Below, piece by piece: positions 1 through 10,220 of a DNA stretch of 64,000 nucleotides. Position 1 is the stretch's first letter. The number at the start of each line of letters is the position of its first letter. The notes beneath the pieces were generated by a model. That model saw nothing but the letters and a program-made list of their open reading frames with translations, did no database searches and had not been told where the DNA came from. The position numbers and the translations under genes were made by a program. This stretch comes from Chitinophagales bacterium (lineage in GTDB: Bacteria > Bacteroidota > Bacteroidia > Chitinophagales > UBA10324), in NCBI GenBank assembly GCA_013816805.1, contig JACDDS010000013.1, forward strand, positions 1-64,000. The letters run 5' to 3'.

Positions 1-2
1 TT

Positions 3-3000
3 AACCCGAGTGCCAATGCAGGTACGATCAGTGGTGCCTCTTCAGTATGTGTGGGAACAACGACTACCTTAACCAGTAACGGGGACGGCGGCGGGACATG
101 GACCAGTGACAACACTGCCGTGGCTACTGTAGATGCAAACGGTGTAGTAATCGGAGTGGCTGCAGGAAACGCTACAATAACCTATAGTGTAACCAATACG
201 TGCGGAACAGCTTCTGCAACAAAATCAGTAACCGTTAATCCGAATGCAAATGCAGGTACCATCAGCGGTCCCGGATCAGTCTGTACCGGATCAACAACCA
301 CCTTAACCAGTAGCGGTGATGCCGGCGGAACATGGACCAGTAACAATACTTCTGCAGCTACTGTGGATGCAAACGGTGTGGTAACCGGAGTAACTGCCGG
401 AACTGCTACCATTACCTATAGCGTAACCAATACCTGCGGAACGGCTACAGCGACCAAGTCTGTAAATGTTAAACCGAATGCTAATGCAGGGACTGTGAAT
501 GGAATTACTCCACTTTGCCCCGGCCAGATAACCCAATATAGTAGTAATGGTGATGCCGGTGGAAGCTGGACCAGCAGCAACAGCAATGTGGCTACCGTAG
601 AAGCAAATGGAATGGTAACAGGGGTAGGATCAGGCAGTGCAATTATTACCTACAGCGTAACCAATTCCTGCGGAACGGTCACTGCAACACAATCCGTAAC
701 GGTTAACCCAAGTGCTTATGCAGGAACCATAAGCGGAAAATCATCAATATGTGAAGGTGATACTATTACGCTGTCATCTACTGGCGATGCAGGTGGGACA
801 TGGAGCAGCGACAATACCAGTGTGGCTAAAGTAAAGGCAAACACCGGAGTGGTAACAGGAGTAAATCCAGGCAGTGCTACCATTTCATATAATGTAACCA
901 ATTCCTGCGGAACGGCCACTGCTACTGAGGCAGTAACCGTTTCCCCAAATGCCAATGCAGGTACCATCAGCGGTGCTTCTTCTGTTTGCCTTGGAACAAC
1001 GATCGCCTTAATCAGCAGCGGTGATGCAGGCGGAACATGGACCAGTAGCAATACCTCTACAGCTACTGTGGATGCAAACGGTGTAGTAACCGGGGTAACT
1101 GCCGGAACTGCCACCATTACCTATAGCGTTACCAATACATGCGGAACAGCTTCTGCAACGAAATCAGTAACCGTTAATCCGAGTGCCAATGCAGGCACGA
1201 TCAGCGGTGCAGGATCAGTTTGCCCTGGAACAACGACTACCTTAACCAGCAGCGGTGATGCCGGCGGAACCTGGAGCAGCGATAATATAGCTGTTGCAAC
1301 GGTAGATGCGAACGGCATAGTGACCGGTATAAGTGGTGGTAACGCTACCATTAGCTATAGTGTAAGTAGCAGCTGTGGAACAGCGAGCGCTACCGAATCA
1401 GTAACGGTATTCCCCAATGCCAATGCAGGCACCATCAGTGGCGCCGGATCAGTATGTGCCGGAACAACAACCGCGTTAAGCAGCAGCGGTGATGCAGGCG
1501 GAACCTGGACAAGTAGTAATACAAATACAGCTACGGTGGATGCAAATGGAGTTGTGACTGGTGTAAATGCAGGCAATGCAACCATCACTTATAGCGTGAC
1601 CAATTCCTGCGGAACGGCAACTGCGACCAAGTCGGTAACCGTTAAACCAAATGCCAATGCAGGTACTATCAGCGGGGCTTCTTCAGTTTGTACCGGAACT
1701 ACTACCACACTTACCAGCAATGGAGATGGCGGAGGAACCTGGAGCAGTGACAACACAGCCGTGGCTACGGTAGATGCAAACGGCGTGGTAACCGGTGTGA
1801 GTTCAGGTAGCACAACGATTACCTATAGCGTCACCAATATGTGCGGAACGGCAAGTGCAACAAAGCCGGTCAATGTTGGCGCAACTGTGAACTATTATGC
1901 TGATTCCGATGTGGATGGCTTTGGAGATCCAAATGTTTCTCAGAATTCCTGTACGCAACCTGCAGGATATGTTACAGACAATACAGACTGTAACGATAAC
2001 GATGCATCTGTGCACGCTCCCCAAATCTTCTATGTAGATAATGACCTGGATGGATTTGGATCTACCACTTCTGCACTTATCTGTTCTAATACACCAACAG
2101 CTGGTTATTCTGCGAATAACAGCGATTGTAATGATAATGATGCTTCCATTCATGCACCTCAATCCTACTATACGGACTCTGACTTAGATGGATTTGGATC
2201 AACCACAGTAGCTTTTGCCTGTGCTTCCACTCCACCATCAGGTTATTCCACTAATAATACGGATTGCAACGATAATGACGCTTCCGTCAGTTCGTCTCTG
2301 TCTTATTACCTCGATAGTGACCTGGATGGTTTTGGTGCCGGATCTGTAGTGATGCTTTGCGCTTCAACTGCACCGACAGGTTATTCTAAAAAGAATACAG
2401 ATTGTAATGATAATGATGCCAGCGTCCATACGCAACAATCATTCTATGTAGATAATGACCTGGATACCTATGGTTCAACAACAAGTGCTTTGGTGTGTGC
2501 ATCTGCGCCTCCATCCGGTTATTCCTCTAACAATACTGATTGTAACGATAATGATGGATCGGTAAATGCTCCCCAGCAGTATTATGTAGATACTGACCAT
2601 GACGGTTATGGATCTACTACTACAGCAATGGTTTGTGCTTCTACTCCTCCAACCGGTTATTCATCAGATAATACAGACTGTAACGATGCCAATGCCAGTA
2701 CACATCCAAATGCTCCTGAGCAATGTAATGGTATCGATGACAACTGTAATGGACAAGTCGATGAGAATGTGACTACCATTACTTTTTATCAGGATTTAGA
2801 TAATGATGGATATGGAAATATAAATGTGACTTCTATCTCCTGTTTACAACCTGCTGGTTACGTACTGGATAACACTGATTGTAATGATAATGACGCAACC
2901 GTTCATAGCCCACAGACTTATTATGCAGATAATGATCAGGACGGATACGGTGCAGGGTTTGCTTCATCGTTGTGCTTTTCCACAGCACCTTCGGGCTATT

Positions 3001-5420
3001 CCACAAACAATACCGATTGCGACGATAATAATGCAACAGTTAATGCAACGCAATCTTACTACGTAGACATGGATCTGGATGGATTTGGATCTACTACTTC
3101 AGCGTTTCAATGTGCATCATCCCCGCCAGTTGGCTATTCCAATGATAATACTGACTGTAATGATAATGACGCTTCGGTACATACCGCACAGCCCTACTAT
3201 ACGGATACAGATCAGGATACTTATGGAGCAGGTTCGGTAGTTTCGCTATGCTCCTCAACGGCACCGACAGGTTATTCAACTAATAATACAGATTGTAATG
3301 ACAATGATGTGTCCGTACATACACAGCAATCTTATTTCGTGGATGCAGATCTGGATGGTTTTGGTTCAACGAATACCTCACTTGTCTGTGCTTCTGCTCC
3401 TCCTTCCGGCTACTCCAATGATAATACGGATTGTGATGATGCGGATGCTTCCAGGCATTCAGGTTTCCCATTCTATGCTGACACGGACGGTGATGGTTAC
3501 GGAACTGGATCTCCGCTAACTGTTTGTGCAGCAAACGGCACTACACCTCCTAATGGTTATTCAAATAACAATACGGATTGTAATCCGGGCGACAATACGA
3601 AATGGCAGAGCGCTTCCTTGTTCATTGATGCCGATGGTGATGGATATGATGCTGGCAGCTCCACAGTTTGTTACGGAGCAACCGTTCCAGCAGGATATTC
3701 CGCTACCACTTCGGGAACTGACTGTAACGATGCAGACAATACCAAATGGCAAAGTGCATCCCTGTATATTGATGCAGATGCTGACGGTTATGATGGAGGA
3801 AGCTCTACAGTCTGTTACGGAGCAACCATTCCTTCGGGATATTCTGCCACCACTGCGGGATCAGACTGTAATGACAATAATGCAACAGTGCATACCTCGC
3901 AGCCGTACTATGTAGATAACGACCACGATAGTTATGGTGCCGGCCCTCTTGTAATGCTCTGTGCTTCTTCGGCACCTTCAGGATATTCCGCTCTCAATAC
4001 GGATTGTGATGATTCGCGCTCTGATGCTTATCCCGGAGCACCTGAACAGTGCAACGGTCTGGATGACAATTGTAACGGACAGGTTGATGATGGAGTAACA
4101 GTAATCACTTTTTATGTTGATGCCGATCAGGATGGCTTTGGCTCTTCAACAGATCCAGGCATTTCATCATGCAGCAATCCTGGAGGGTATTCCACCAATA
4201 ATACAGATTGTAATGATGCAGATGCAAATGAATATCCCGGACAAACCTGGTACACAGATGCCGATAATGACGGGTACGGGTCTGGTTCCACAACCGTTCA
4301 GTGTTCACGTCCTGTAAATGGACACATAGCCGGCGAGCTAATAAGTACTTCCGGTGACTGTAACGATGGAGTTTCGGCAGTGAACCCCGGCGCAACGGAG
4401 GTCTGCAATGGTATTGACGATAATTGCAACAGCCAGGTGGACGAGGGATGCTCTTCGTTTATTTACTACAGGGATGCAGACAATGATACTTACGGTGATC
4501 CTGGTAATTCAATCACCAGTAATAATTCTACGCCGCCTTCCGGATATGTAGCAAATAGCGGAGATTGCAATGATTCTAATGCCGCTATAAACCCCGGAGC
4601 TACGGATGTATGCAATGGAATTGATGATAACTGCAACGGCCAGGTTGATGAAAATGCAATTGTTGCTACCGTGAACCCGACCAGTGTTACCTTCTGCAAT
4701 GGTCAAAGCGCAGTGCTTACTGCAAACAGTGGTGCAGGACTTACGTATCAATGGTACAAAGGTCAGAATCCATTGGGCGGACAAACCAATGCTACCCTTA
4801 CGATCACAAAGCATGGTAATTATTATGTGACAGAATCTAATGGTATCTGCACAGCTACATCAGCAACTGTAGTGGCAGTTAGAAACCCGGTGCATGCCGC
4901 GCAGATAACTGTGATCGGAAGTCTTGATATCTGCTCTTCCGGAAAAGTAACATTACGCGCCAGCGGTGGAACTTCTTTGACCTATCAATGGCTGAAAGGC
5001 TCAGTACCCATTTCAGGTGCAACCAAGCGTAACCTCACCGTTACTGCAACCGGTACCTATTCGGTAGTGGTTACTAATGAATACGGATGTCCGAACACTT
5101 CGGCACCAGTTACCGTAACTTCATGCAGAGAGCAGGATAGCCCAGTACCGCTCACTTCAAGTTCATTAAGCATCTACCCAAATCCAACGGATGGACACTT
5201 TATCATTGATCTTGAACTGAATGATAAACTGGATGGAGAGGTATTAGTGGAAATATTTAATGCGCTCGGTCAAATCATTTATGCTGATAAAGTGGGTATG
5301 ACGGATGGCTCCTTAAAACAGGAGGTGAAACTGGATGGTGCAAACCCTGCAGGAATGTATTTTGTAAGAGTAATAGCAGATGACAAATTGTACAACGGAC
5401 AGATCATCTATCAGAAATAG
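3..5420 (+). CDS. Giant T9SS-secreted repeat protein, 5' end outside window
   Basis: The frame is open from base 3, so the gene starts upstream of the window; the GTG at 51 is an internal valine codon. The visible 1806 residues comprise, in order, eight group 2 bacterial Ig-like (Big_2-type) units of about 78 residues, eighteen MopE-like units (Pfam 'putative metal-binding motif' type) of about 46-70 residues with the pattern Y-x-D-x-D-x-DG-[FY]-G ... DCNDND, two Cys-containing Ig-like modules with 'YQW.K' cores, and a type A T9SS sorting domain beginning 'SIYPNPTDGHF'. The sorting domain predicts export through the T9SS and attachment to, or release from, the cell surface. The Asp/Asn-dense repeats suggest divalent cation binding, by analogy with MopE and thrombospondin type 3-like calcium motifs; this is inference. 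An adhesin or matrix role is plausible but unproven. A hairpin terminator follows directly, and the next gene encodes a related modular protein. Confidence 0.93.
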   Translation, partial: NPSANAGTISGASSVCVGTTTTLTSNGDGGGTWTSDNTAVATVDANGVVIGVAAGNATITYSVTNTCGTASATKSVTVNPNANAGTISGPGSVCTGSTTTLTSSGDAGGTWTSNNTSAATVDANGVVTGVTAGTATITYSVTNTCGTATATKSVNVKPNANAGTVNGITPLCPGQITQYSSNGDAGGSWTSSNSNVATVEANGMVTGVGSGSAIITYSVTNSCGTVTATQSVTVNPSAYAGTISGKSSICEGDTITLSSTGDAGGTWSSDNTSVAKVKANTGVVTGVNPGSATISYNVTNSCGTATATEAVTVSPNANAGTISGASSVCLGTTIALISSGDAGGTWTSSNTSTATVDANGVVTGVTAGTATITYSVTNTCGTASATKSVTVNPSANAGTISGAGSVCPGTTTTLTSSGDAGGTWSSDNIAVATVDANGIVTGISGGNATISYSVSSSCGTASATESVTVFPNANAGTISGAGSVCAGTTTALSSSGDAGGTWTSSNTNTATVDANGVVTGVNAGNATITYSVTNSCGTATATKSVTVKPNANAGTISGASSVCTGTTTTLTSNGDGGGTWSSDNTAVATVDANGVVTGVSSGSTTITYSVTNMCGTASATKPVNVGATVNYYADSDVDGFGDPNVSQNSCTQPAGYVTDNTDCNDNDASVHAPQIFYVDNDLDGFGSTTSALICSNTPTAGYSANNSDCNDNDASIHAPQSYYTDSDLDGFGSTTVAFACASTPPSGYSTNNTDCNDNDASVSSSLSYYLDSDLDGFGAGSVVMLCASTAPTGYSKKNTDCNDNDASVHTQQSFYVDNDLDTYGSTTSALVCASAPPSGYSSNNTDCNDNDGSVNAPQQYYVDTDHDGYGSTTTAMVCASTPPTGYSSDNTDCNDANASTHPNAPEQCNGIDDNCNGQVDENVTTITFYQDLDNDGYGNINVTSISCLQPAGYVLDNTDCNDNDATVHSPQTYYADNDQDGYGAGFASSLCFSTAPSGYSTNNTDCDDNNATVNATQSYYVDMDLDGFGSTTSAFQCASSPPVGYSNDNTDCNDNDASVHTAQPYYTDTDQDTYGAGSVVSLCSSTAPTGYSTNNTDCNDNDVSVHTQQSYFVDADLDGFGSTNTSLVCASAPPSGYSNDNTDCDDADASRHSGFPFYADTDGDGYGTGSPLTVCAANGTTPPNGYSNNNTDCNPGDNTKWQSASLFIDADGDGYDAGSSTVCYGATVPAGYSATTSGTDCNDADNTKWQSASLYIDADADGYDGGSSTVCYGATIPSGYSATTAGSDCNDNNATVHTSQPYYVDNDHDSYGAGPLVMLCASSAPSGYSALNTDCDDSRSDAYPGAPEQCNGLDDNCNGQVDDGVTVITFYVDADQDGFGSSTDPGISSCSNPGGYSTNNTDCNDADANEYPGQTWYTDADNDGYGSGSTTVQCSRPVNGHIAGELISTSGDCNDGVSAVNPGATEVCNGIDDNCNSQVDEGCSSFIYYRDADNDTYGDPGNSITSNNSTPPSGYVANSGDCNDSNAAINPGATDVCNGIDDNCNGQVDENAIVATVNPTSVTFCNGQSAVLTANSGAGLTYQWYKGQNPLGGQTNATLTITKHGNYYVTESNGICTATSATVVAVRNPVHAAQITVIGSLDICSSGKVTLRASGGTSLTYQWLKGSVPISGATKRNLTVTATGTYSVVVTNEYGCPNTSAPVTVTSCREQDSPVPLTSSSLSIYPNPTDGHFIIDLELNDKLDGEVLVEIFNALGQIIYADKVGMTDGSLKQEVKLDGANPAGMYFVRVIADDKLYNGQIIYQK
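9..1877 (+). repeat. Eight tandem ~234-bp Big_2 coding repeats
   Basis: Unit starts, marked by the 'ANAGT' turn (usually NANAG or SANAG; the third and fourth units differ slightly), fall at 9, 243, 477, 711, 948, 1182, 1416 and 1650. The period is 234 bp, with one extra codon in the fourth unit. Adjacent units share long near-identical DNA stretches, for example around the 'GDAGGTW' and 'TVDANGVVTG' codons, so the array may change copy number by slippage or recombination. It is also a likely place for assembly collapse. Confidence 0.9.
1893..4659 (+). repeat. Eighteen tandem MopE-like metal-binding coding repeats
   Basis: There are two forms. Short units of about 46 residues end at DCNDND-[AS]-x-V-H. 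Long units of about 60-70 residues add a tail of the form CNG[IL]DDNCN[GS]QVD, and these are the 6th, 15th, 17th and 18th units. Long units therefore seem to punctuate runs of short ones. Each unit carries 5-8 Asp plus paired Cys residues, suggesting one cation site and one disulphide per unit (inference). Confidence 0.85.
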
Positions 5421-5433
5421 ATTTTAGACGGGT

Positions 5434-5470
5434 AATGAAAAAGCTCCCGGTTCACGGGAGCTTTTTCATT
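5434..5470 (+). terminator. Intrinsic terminator after the giant repeat gene
   Basis: A perfect 16-bp stem (5434-5449 pairing with 5455-5470) closes a 5-base loop. The A-run at the foot of the left arm becomes the T-run on the right arm, so the hairpin could work in both directions. It lies 13 bp after the stop codon. Confidence 0.8.
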
Positions 5471-5613
5471 TATCCTCACCTTTGTTCCATCTTACTCCTG
5501 AGTTACTTTTTTTGCCAGTATGTGCCCTTATTGAAACTGAATAAAGAAAAAAATTTTTTATTTCGAATATATATTTACATATTTATTATCCATTCCAAAA
5601 ATAATCCACCGCC

Positions 5614-8600
5614 ATGAGCACCTTTTACAATTTTATGCTAAGCCACTGTTTAAAAAAGGCAAAGCGCACCGTTCTCATCGGAATTTCTTTTATTTCGACT
5701 CTGTCTATCGTTAACGCTCAGCCCTGTTTGTACGGAACGCCTCAGGTTACCTGTAACCTCGCAGCACCAACAAAAGAAGGCAGCAGCATCACCTGCAATA
5801 TTGTAACCTCGGGTAATATTTTCAGGGTGAACGGAATGGTGGCTGGCGCTACTTATAGAGTTTCCAATTGCGGAAGCGGCTTTGACACCCAGATATCAAT
5901 ATTTCCAAAAGGCGGAGGCACTTCCCAGGCGTATAATGATGACAATGGCATCGCTTGTTCGGGTACTGCAGCGTCAATGGATTTCGTGCCGGTAATCACC
6001 GGAACGTACGACCTAAAGCTTACTAAATGGAATTGCCTTACGGATGGAATACCCGGAGCTCTTACGGTAACTCTGGAGCCACCTGCAAATCCCTGTAACG
6101 ATGTGGTTAAAATACCGGACTGTGGCATTTCCACAGGTCTAACGATCTTAAGCGGAAATGGCATTTACGATATACCCGTTACCACTTGCGGATTCAGCAC
6201 GCCGGGTAAAGAAAATATTTTTTCATTTACTGCGGCCACTACGGGAAATTATTCCTTAGATGTTAATTCCATTGAATCGGATGGAGGATATATTGATTTC
6301 ATGTACAAAGATGCCGCCATCGGTTGTAATGAAAGTGGCTGGTATTGCATCGGAGACCTCAACACTCCTGGAAATGTGGGTACTATCTCTATGACCGGGG
6401 GGACAAAATATTATATTTTACTGGATCCTGAATTTACTGCAGGAGCTACCTGCTCATTCACGATCAGCTGCTCCGCTTCAAAATTTGACCCATGCTCTGA
6501 TATAGGTTTCATTTCTTCCTGCAATGAAATGGTTACAGCAACCATACCGGAAGGAACAGGTATCTATAATACCACGTCTGCCTCTTGCTCAGCTGCGACA
6601 CCGGGAAAGGAGCAAATATTCTCCTTTAGTCCTGCTGTATCCGGCAATTATTCGATTAATACATCTGGTGTTTCAGGCGGATATTTCGATTTTTTATATA
6701 AGGAGGCAACGGTATGCTCTGACAGCAACTGGATCTGCATTGGAGCAACAGATACTGCAGGAAGATTCGGTCCTCTGACTATGATTGCAAATACAATTTA
6801 TTACATCCTTCTTGACCCTGAGTTTACCTCTGGCGGATCGTGCACATTCAGCATTCCCTGTTTGGGTCAGACGGTAATCAATGATAATGTCTGCAATCCT
6901 ATTATGCTGCAGGAAGGAAATAACGGGCCTTATTCAAACGAAGGAGCCTCCGTAGAATTAAACGAACCAGCTCCTCCGGACAGTGGCTGTAATGTTCTTA
7001 CCGGGTGGTGCGATTCCGTTTTGGAGCATACCATATGGTTCACCTTTACAGCGCCTTCATCGGGAAGGATAAGTCTTTCATCTGCTGGATTCGACACCCA
7101 ACTGGCTATCTGGCAAGCCGGCGATTGCAGTGATTTCTCCTCATTTTCATTAATCGCTGCAAATGATAATGACAGCCTATCAGGAAATTCGCTTCTTAAT
7201 CCGGTGAATTGCCTGGTGCCCGGGCGTGAATACTATGTTCAATTGGATGGCAAAAATGGGGATACCGGTGATGCGATTATTGGGCTTCAGTATCTGAATT
7301 CACCTGATGCAGGCTTTTCCGGACTTTTACCGGCATATTGCAGCATTGATTCTCCTTCCTTATTAGTGCCTGTAACTCCCGGAGGTATATTCAGTGGGCC
7401 AGGTATTGAAAATAATTTATTCAAACCAGCTCTTGCAAGTGCCGGAATCGATACTATCACGTACTCACTTAATTCCTGCTATAGTTCTTTTCAAACAACG
7501 CTCCTTAACGTTGCAGGAATTTGGTATAAAGACAATGATAATGATGGATATGGAAATCCGTCTATTTTCACTGAGTCATGCAACCGGCCTTTGAATTTTG
7601 TTTCCAATGATTCAGATTGCAATGATAATAACGGTGCAGTACACCCCGGAGCTATTGATAGCTGTACGAATAACATAGACGATAACTGTGATGGTGTTAC
7701 CGATAACGGATCCCAATTCACTTTTTATTCTGATGCCGATCAGGACGGCTATGGAAACAGTAGTGATACCATTCATTCCTGTGTGCCTTCACCTGGTTAT
7801 GTAAATGTGGCCGGCGACTGCGATGATGGTAATCCAGAAATAAATCCAGCTGCTCTGGAAGCGTGTAATGGTATTGACGATAACTGCAATGGCGAAACCG
7901 ACGAGGGGATAACTCTTGTATTTTATGCAGATTCGGATGGGGACGGGTATGGAAAGGGTACCTCATCAATACAGGGATGTATTGCACCCGAAGGATATGT
8001 GAGCGACAGCACGGATTGCAATGACAATGATTCAACAGCACATGCATTACAATTTTTTTATGCTGACCGTGATCATGATGGATTTGGAGGTGGCATAGGT
8101 CTCTCTGCATGTAAAGGAACTGCACCTACGGGTTTTACCACAGTGAATGGTGATTGCAACGACCGTTACAAAACGATTAATCCAAATGCTTTAGAACTCT
8201 GTAATGGAATTGATGATAACTGCAATGGAATTATAGACGACAGCAGTCAGAAAACATATTATATAGATAAAGACAGCGATCAGTTCGGAGATCCCGATTC
8301 ATCGATTCTTAGCTGCACGCCACAATCAGGTTATGCTGAGGTGGCAGGTGATTGTAATGATGGTGATGCTGGCATTAATCCTGATGCCGCTGAAACCTGC
8401 AATGGCATTGATGATAACTGCAATGGAACTATTGATGACAACAGTCAAAAGGTTTATTACCAGGATATGGATAGCGATAGCTACGGAAATTCTGATTCAT
8501 CATTTTTTGGCTGCACACCTCCGGCGGGTTATACTGAAGCATCAGGTGATTGCAATGACAACAACCCTGAAATGAACCCCGGAGTATCTGAAACATGCAA

Positions 8601-9666
8601 TGGTTTGGACGATAACTGTAACGGAATTACCGATGACAATGCGCTAAGTGCAACCATCACAGCACTTGGGCCTACCGATTTTTGCGCCCAGGGCTCGGTT
8701 GTCTTAAAGGCATCCCCTGCTGACTCCAGCTATACTTATTTATGGATCAGGGACAGTGTTATTCTTTCTTCGCATACCCGCGATTCTACCACAGCTAAAC
8801 GTTCCGGAATGTATTCCGTAATTATCTCTGACAGTAACTGTACCGATACGTCCGGCATTATTACAGTAAATGAGATTCCAAAACCGGTGGTGTCCATTAT
8901 GCCCTCCGGAACCCTTACGATCTGCCCAGGTATACCGGTTACATTAAGTGCTCTGACAGATGAAGCAGTAGCGTATCAGTGGAAAAAAGGAGGTACCGAT
9001 ATTGCCGGAGCTATTGATAGTGTTTATATCGTTCCTGAAGATAGTACCGGTAAATTTAAAGTGAGTATAACCACTTCAGAAGGATGCCACAATTCCAGCG
9101 ACTTCACGATTATCAGTCGGCTTGAAGGTCCTAAAAAAGCCGAGATTACTGTATTAAACGGTGGAAACCTCGATCTTTGCAGTGGTAATGTTCGCCTTCA
9201 ATCTAATGGAAGCAGCAGCCTTGTGTATCAATGGTATAAGAACGATATTTTGCTTGCAGGCGCAACGGGGAGGAGTCTTTATCCTAAAAAACCGGGAGAT
9301 TATAAAGTGCAGGTGACTTTAAAATCCGACAGCTGCAGCAGGTTTTCAGCGCCGGTTACGGTTACTTCTTCGTGCAGGCTTTCTGATGGTATAGATGATA
9401 ATATTTTAGGCTTAAGTATATTTCCCAACCCTGCTGATAATAAATTCACTATCAATCTACGCGAGCAAGGTGCTACTGACAGACCTGCAATCATGCAGAT
9501 GATTAACACGCTTGGGCAGGTGATTTACACCAGGACAGAAATGATTGTAAAAGGTAAATTAATCACTGAAATAAACTTAGAACCTACATTATCTTCCAAT
9601 ACTTACCTTGTTAAGATAATCACGGCTGAAAAGGTGTATACAGAGCAATTAATAATTCAGCATTAA
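5614..9666 (+). CDS. T9SS-secreted modular protein with PPC-like, MopE-like and Ig-like domains
   Basis: 1350 residues. ATG at 5614 gives an N-terminal signal peptide with a hydrophobic core at about residues 20-37 and cleavage after 'VNA'. The N-terminal 500 residues hold several repeated beta-sandwich modules that look like bacterial pre-peptidase C-terminal domains ('F.F......Y.L......F...Y', with 'YYILLDPEFT' occurring twice). A linker domain follows, then six MopE-like units, mostly of the long form with the CNG-DDNCNG tail (about residues 630-1010), three Ig-like modules with 'YQWKK/YQWYK' cores, and a type A T9SS sorting domain starting 'LSIFPNPADNKF'. It shares module types and order with the gene upstream, so the two probably arose by duplication and shuffling. 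Surface attachment or matrix function is inferred. No catalytic motif was seen. Confidence 0.9.
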   Translation: MSTFYNFMLSHCLKKAKRTVLIGISFISTLSIVNAQPCLYGTPQVTCNLAAPTKEGSSITCNIVTSGNIFRVNGMVAGATYRVSNCGSGFDTQISIFPKGGGTSQAYNDDNGIACSGTAASMDFVPVITGTYDLKLTKWNCLTDGIPGALTVTLEPPANPCNDVVKIPDCGISTGLTILSGNGIYDIPVTTCGFSTPGKENIFSFTAATTGNYSLDVNSIESDGGYIDFMYKDAAIGCNESGWYCIGDLNTPGNVGTISMTGGTKYYILLDPEFTAGATCSFTISCSASKFDPCSDIGFISSCNEMVTATIPEGTGIYNTTSASCSAATPGKEQIFSFSPAVSGNYSINTSGVSGGYFDFLYKEATVCSDSNWICIGATDTAGRFGPLTMIANTIYYILLDPEFTSGGSCTFSIPCLGQTVINDNVCNPIMLQEGNNGPYSNEGASVELNEPAPPDSGCNVLTGWCDSVLEHTIWFTFTAPSSGRISLSSAGFDTQLAIWQAGDCSDFSSFSLIAANDNDSLSGNSLLNPVNCLVPGREYYVQLDGKNGDTGDAIIGLQYLNSPDAGFSGLLPAYCSIDSPSLLVPVTPGGIFSGPGIENNLFKPALASAGIDTITYSLNSCYSSFQTTLLNVAGIWYKDNDNDGYGNPSIFTESCNRPLNFVSNDSDCNDNNGAVHPGAIDSCTNNIDDNCDGVTDNGSQFTFYSDADQDGYGNSSDTIHSCVPSPGYVNVAGDCDDGNPEINPAALEACNGIDDNCNGETDEGITLVFYADSDGDGYGKGTSSIQGCIAPEGYVSDSTDCNDNDSTAHALQFFYADRDHDGFGGGIGLSACKGTAPTGFTTVNGDCNDRYKTINPNALELCNGIDDNCNGIIDDSSQKTYYIDKDSDQFGDPDSSILSCTPQSGYAEVAGDCNDGDAGINPDAAETCNGIDDNCNGTIDDNSQKVYYQDMDSDSYGNSDSSFFGCTPPAGYTEASGDCNDNNPEMNPGVSETCNGLDDNCNGITDDNALSATITALGPTDFCAQGSVVLKASPADSSYTYLWIRDSVILSSHTRDSTTAKRSGMYSVIISDSNCTDTSGIITVNEIPKPVVSIMPSGTLTICPGIPVTLSALTDEAVAYQWKKGGTDIAGAIDSVYIVPEDSTGKFKVSITTSEGCHNSSDFTIISRLEGPKKAEITVLNGGNLDLCSGNVRLQSNGSSSLVYQWYKNDILLAGATGRSLYPKKPGDYKVQVTLKSDSCSRFSAPVTVTSSCRLSDGIDDNILGLSIFPNPADNKFTINLREQGATDRPAIMQMINTLGQVIYTRTEMIVKGKLITEINLEPTLSSNTYLVKIITAEKVYTEQLIIQH

Positions 9667-9721
9667 TAAGGTTCAAACAATGTTTTGTAAATTCATATCA
9701 ATTTATAAATCAGCTTAATCA

Positions 9722-10204
9722 ATGAAACAGTTTCTAATTTTTGTTCTTGTAGCATGGAGCGGCAGCGTTGCAGCACAATCCGGCGCGGTAATAAGCAAAG
9801 TTCGTTTTTGCGGTACCGAGTATGCAGTTCCTGCAGGCTGCACTGCCCAATCAGAATATGAGGTACGGTGCAGTTCTTATGCCATTCAATGGATACCTAC
9901 CTTGGAAAAAGCTTCTGTTTCTTTATCTGAAAAGCTGATTGCGAATACGGAGCAGCAGCAGGATCCATCCAAACGTTCCCTATACGAAAAAAAGCAGGTG
10001 AAAGTGCTTCTGGCAAATCAACCTGCTACTGCATGTTACCGGATAAATTATATGGGTCGGGATGGTAAGATGACCCATAAGCTAATAGCTTATGGCATTG
10101 TTTCCGGGCAATCAGTATGTGTGATACTTAGTTCTGAAAATGAATTAGATACTAATTCTGACATTCCCTCCTTCGCGGGAAAAATTATTCAATTTGTAAC
10201 TTAA
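9722..10204 (+). CDS. Small exported protein of unknown function
   Basis: 160 residues with a clear signal peptide (cleavage after 'VAAQ', about residue 19). The mature part has several cysteines (at 'RFCG', 'AGCTAQ', 'VRCSS', 'ACYRIN' and 'SVCVILS') and is otherwise featureless to me. It lies 55 bp after the T9SS repeat protein on the same strand and could be co-transcribed with it. It converges with the desaturase, with only 16 bp between the stop codons and no obvious terminator hairpin. It lacks a T9SS sorting domain, so periplasmic localisation is most likely. I do not recognise a family. Confidence 0.75.
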   Translation: MKQFLIFVLVAWSGSVAAQSGAVISKVRFCGTEYAVPAGCTAQSEYEVRCSSYAIQWIPTLEKASVSLSEKLIANTEQQQDPSKRSLYEKKQVKVLLANQPATACYRINYMGRDGKMTHKLIAYGIVSGQSVCVILSSENELDTNSDIPSFAGKIIQFVT

Positions 10205-10220
10205 ACACCGGATCGCCGAA

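Noticed and set aside
182-1813. A series of antisense ORFs of about 75 residues spaced every 234 bp, plus one of 133 residues
   Set aside because: They recur with the Big_2 repeat period and are shadows of the repeated coding sequence; they have no starts or neighbours that suggest real genes.
2884-4395. Out-of-frame and antisense ORFs in the MopE-like repeat array
   Set aside because: Their His/Met/Ile-rich composition is the frame-shifted reading of GAT/AAT-rich repeats.
9-4659. Regular spacing that could suggest a CRISPR array
   Set aside because: The units are 138-237 bp, entirely coding in one frame, and have no short repeat-spacer alternation.
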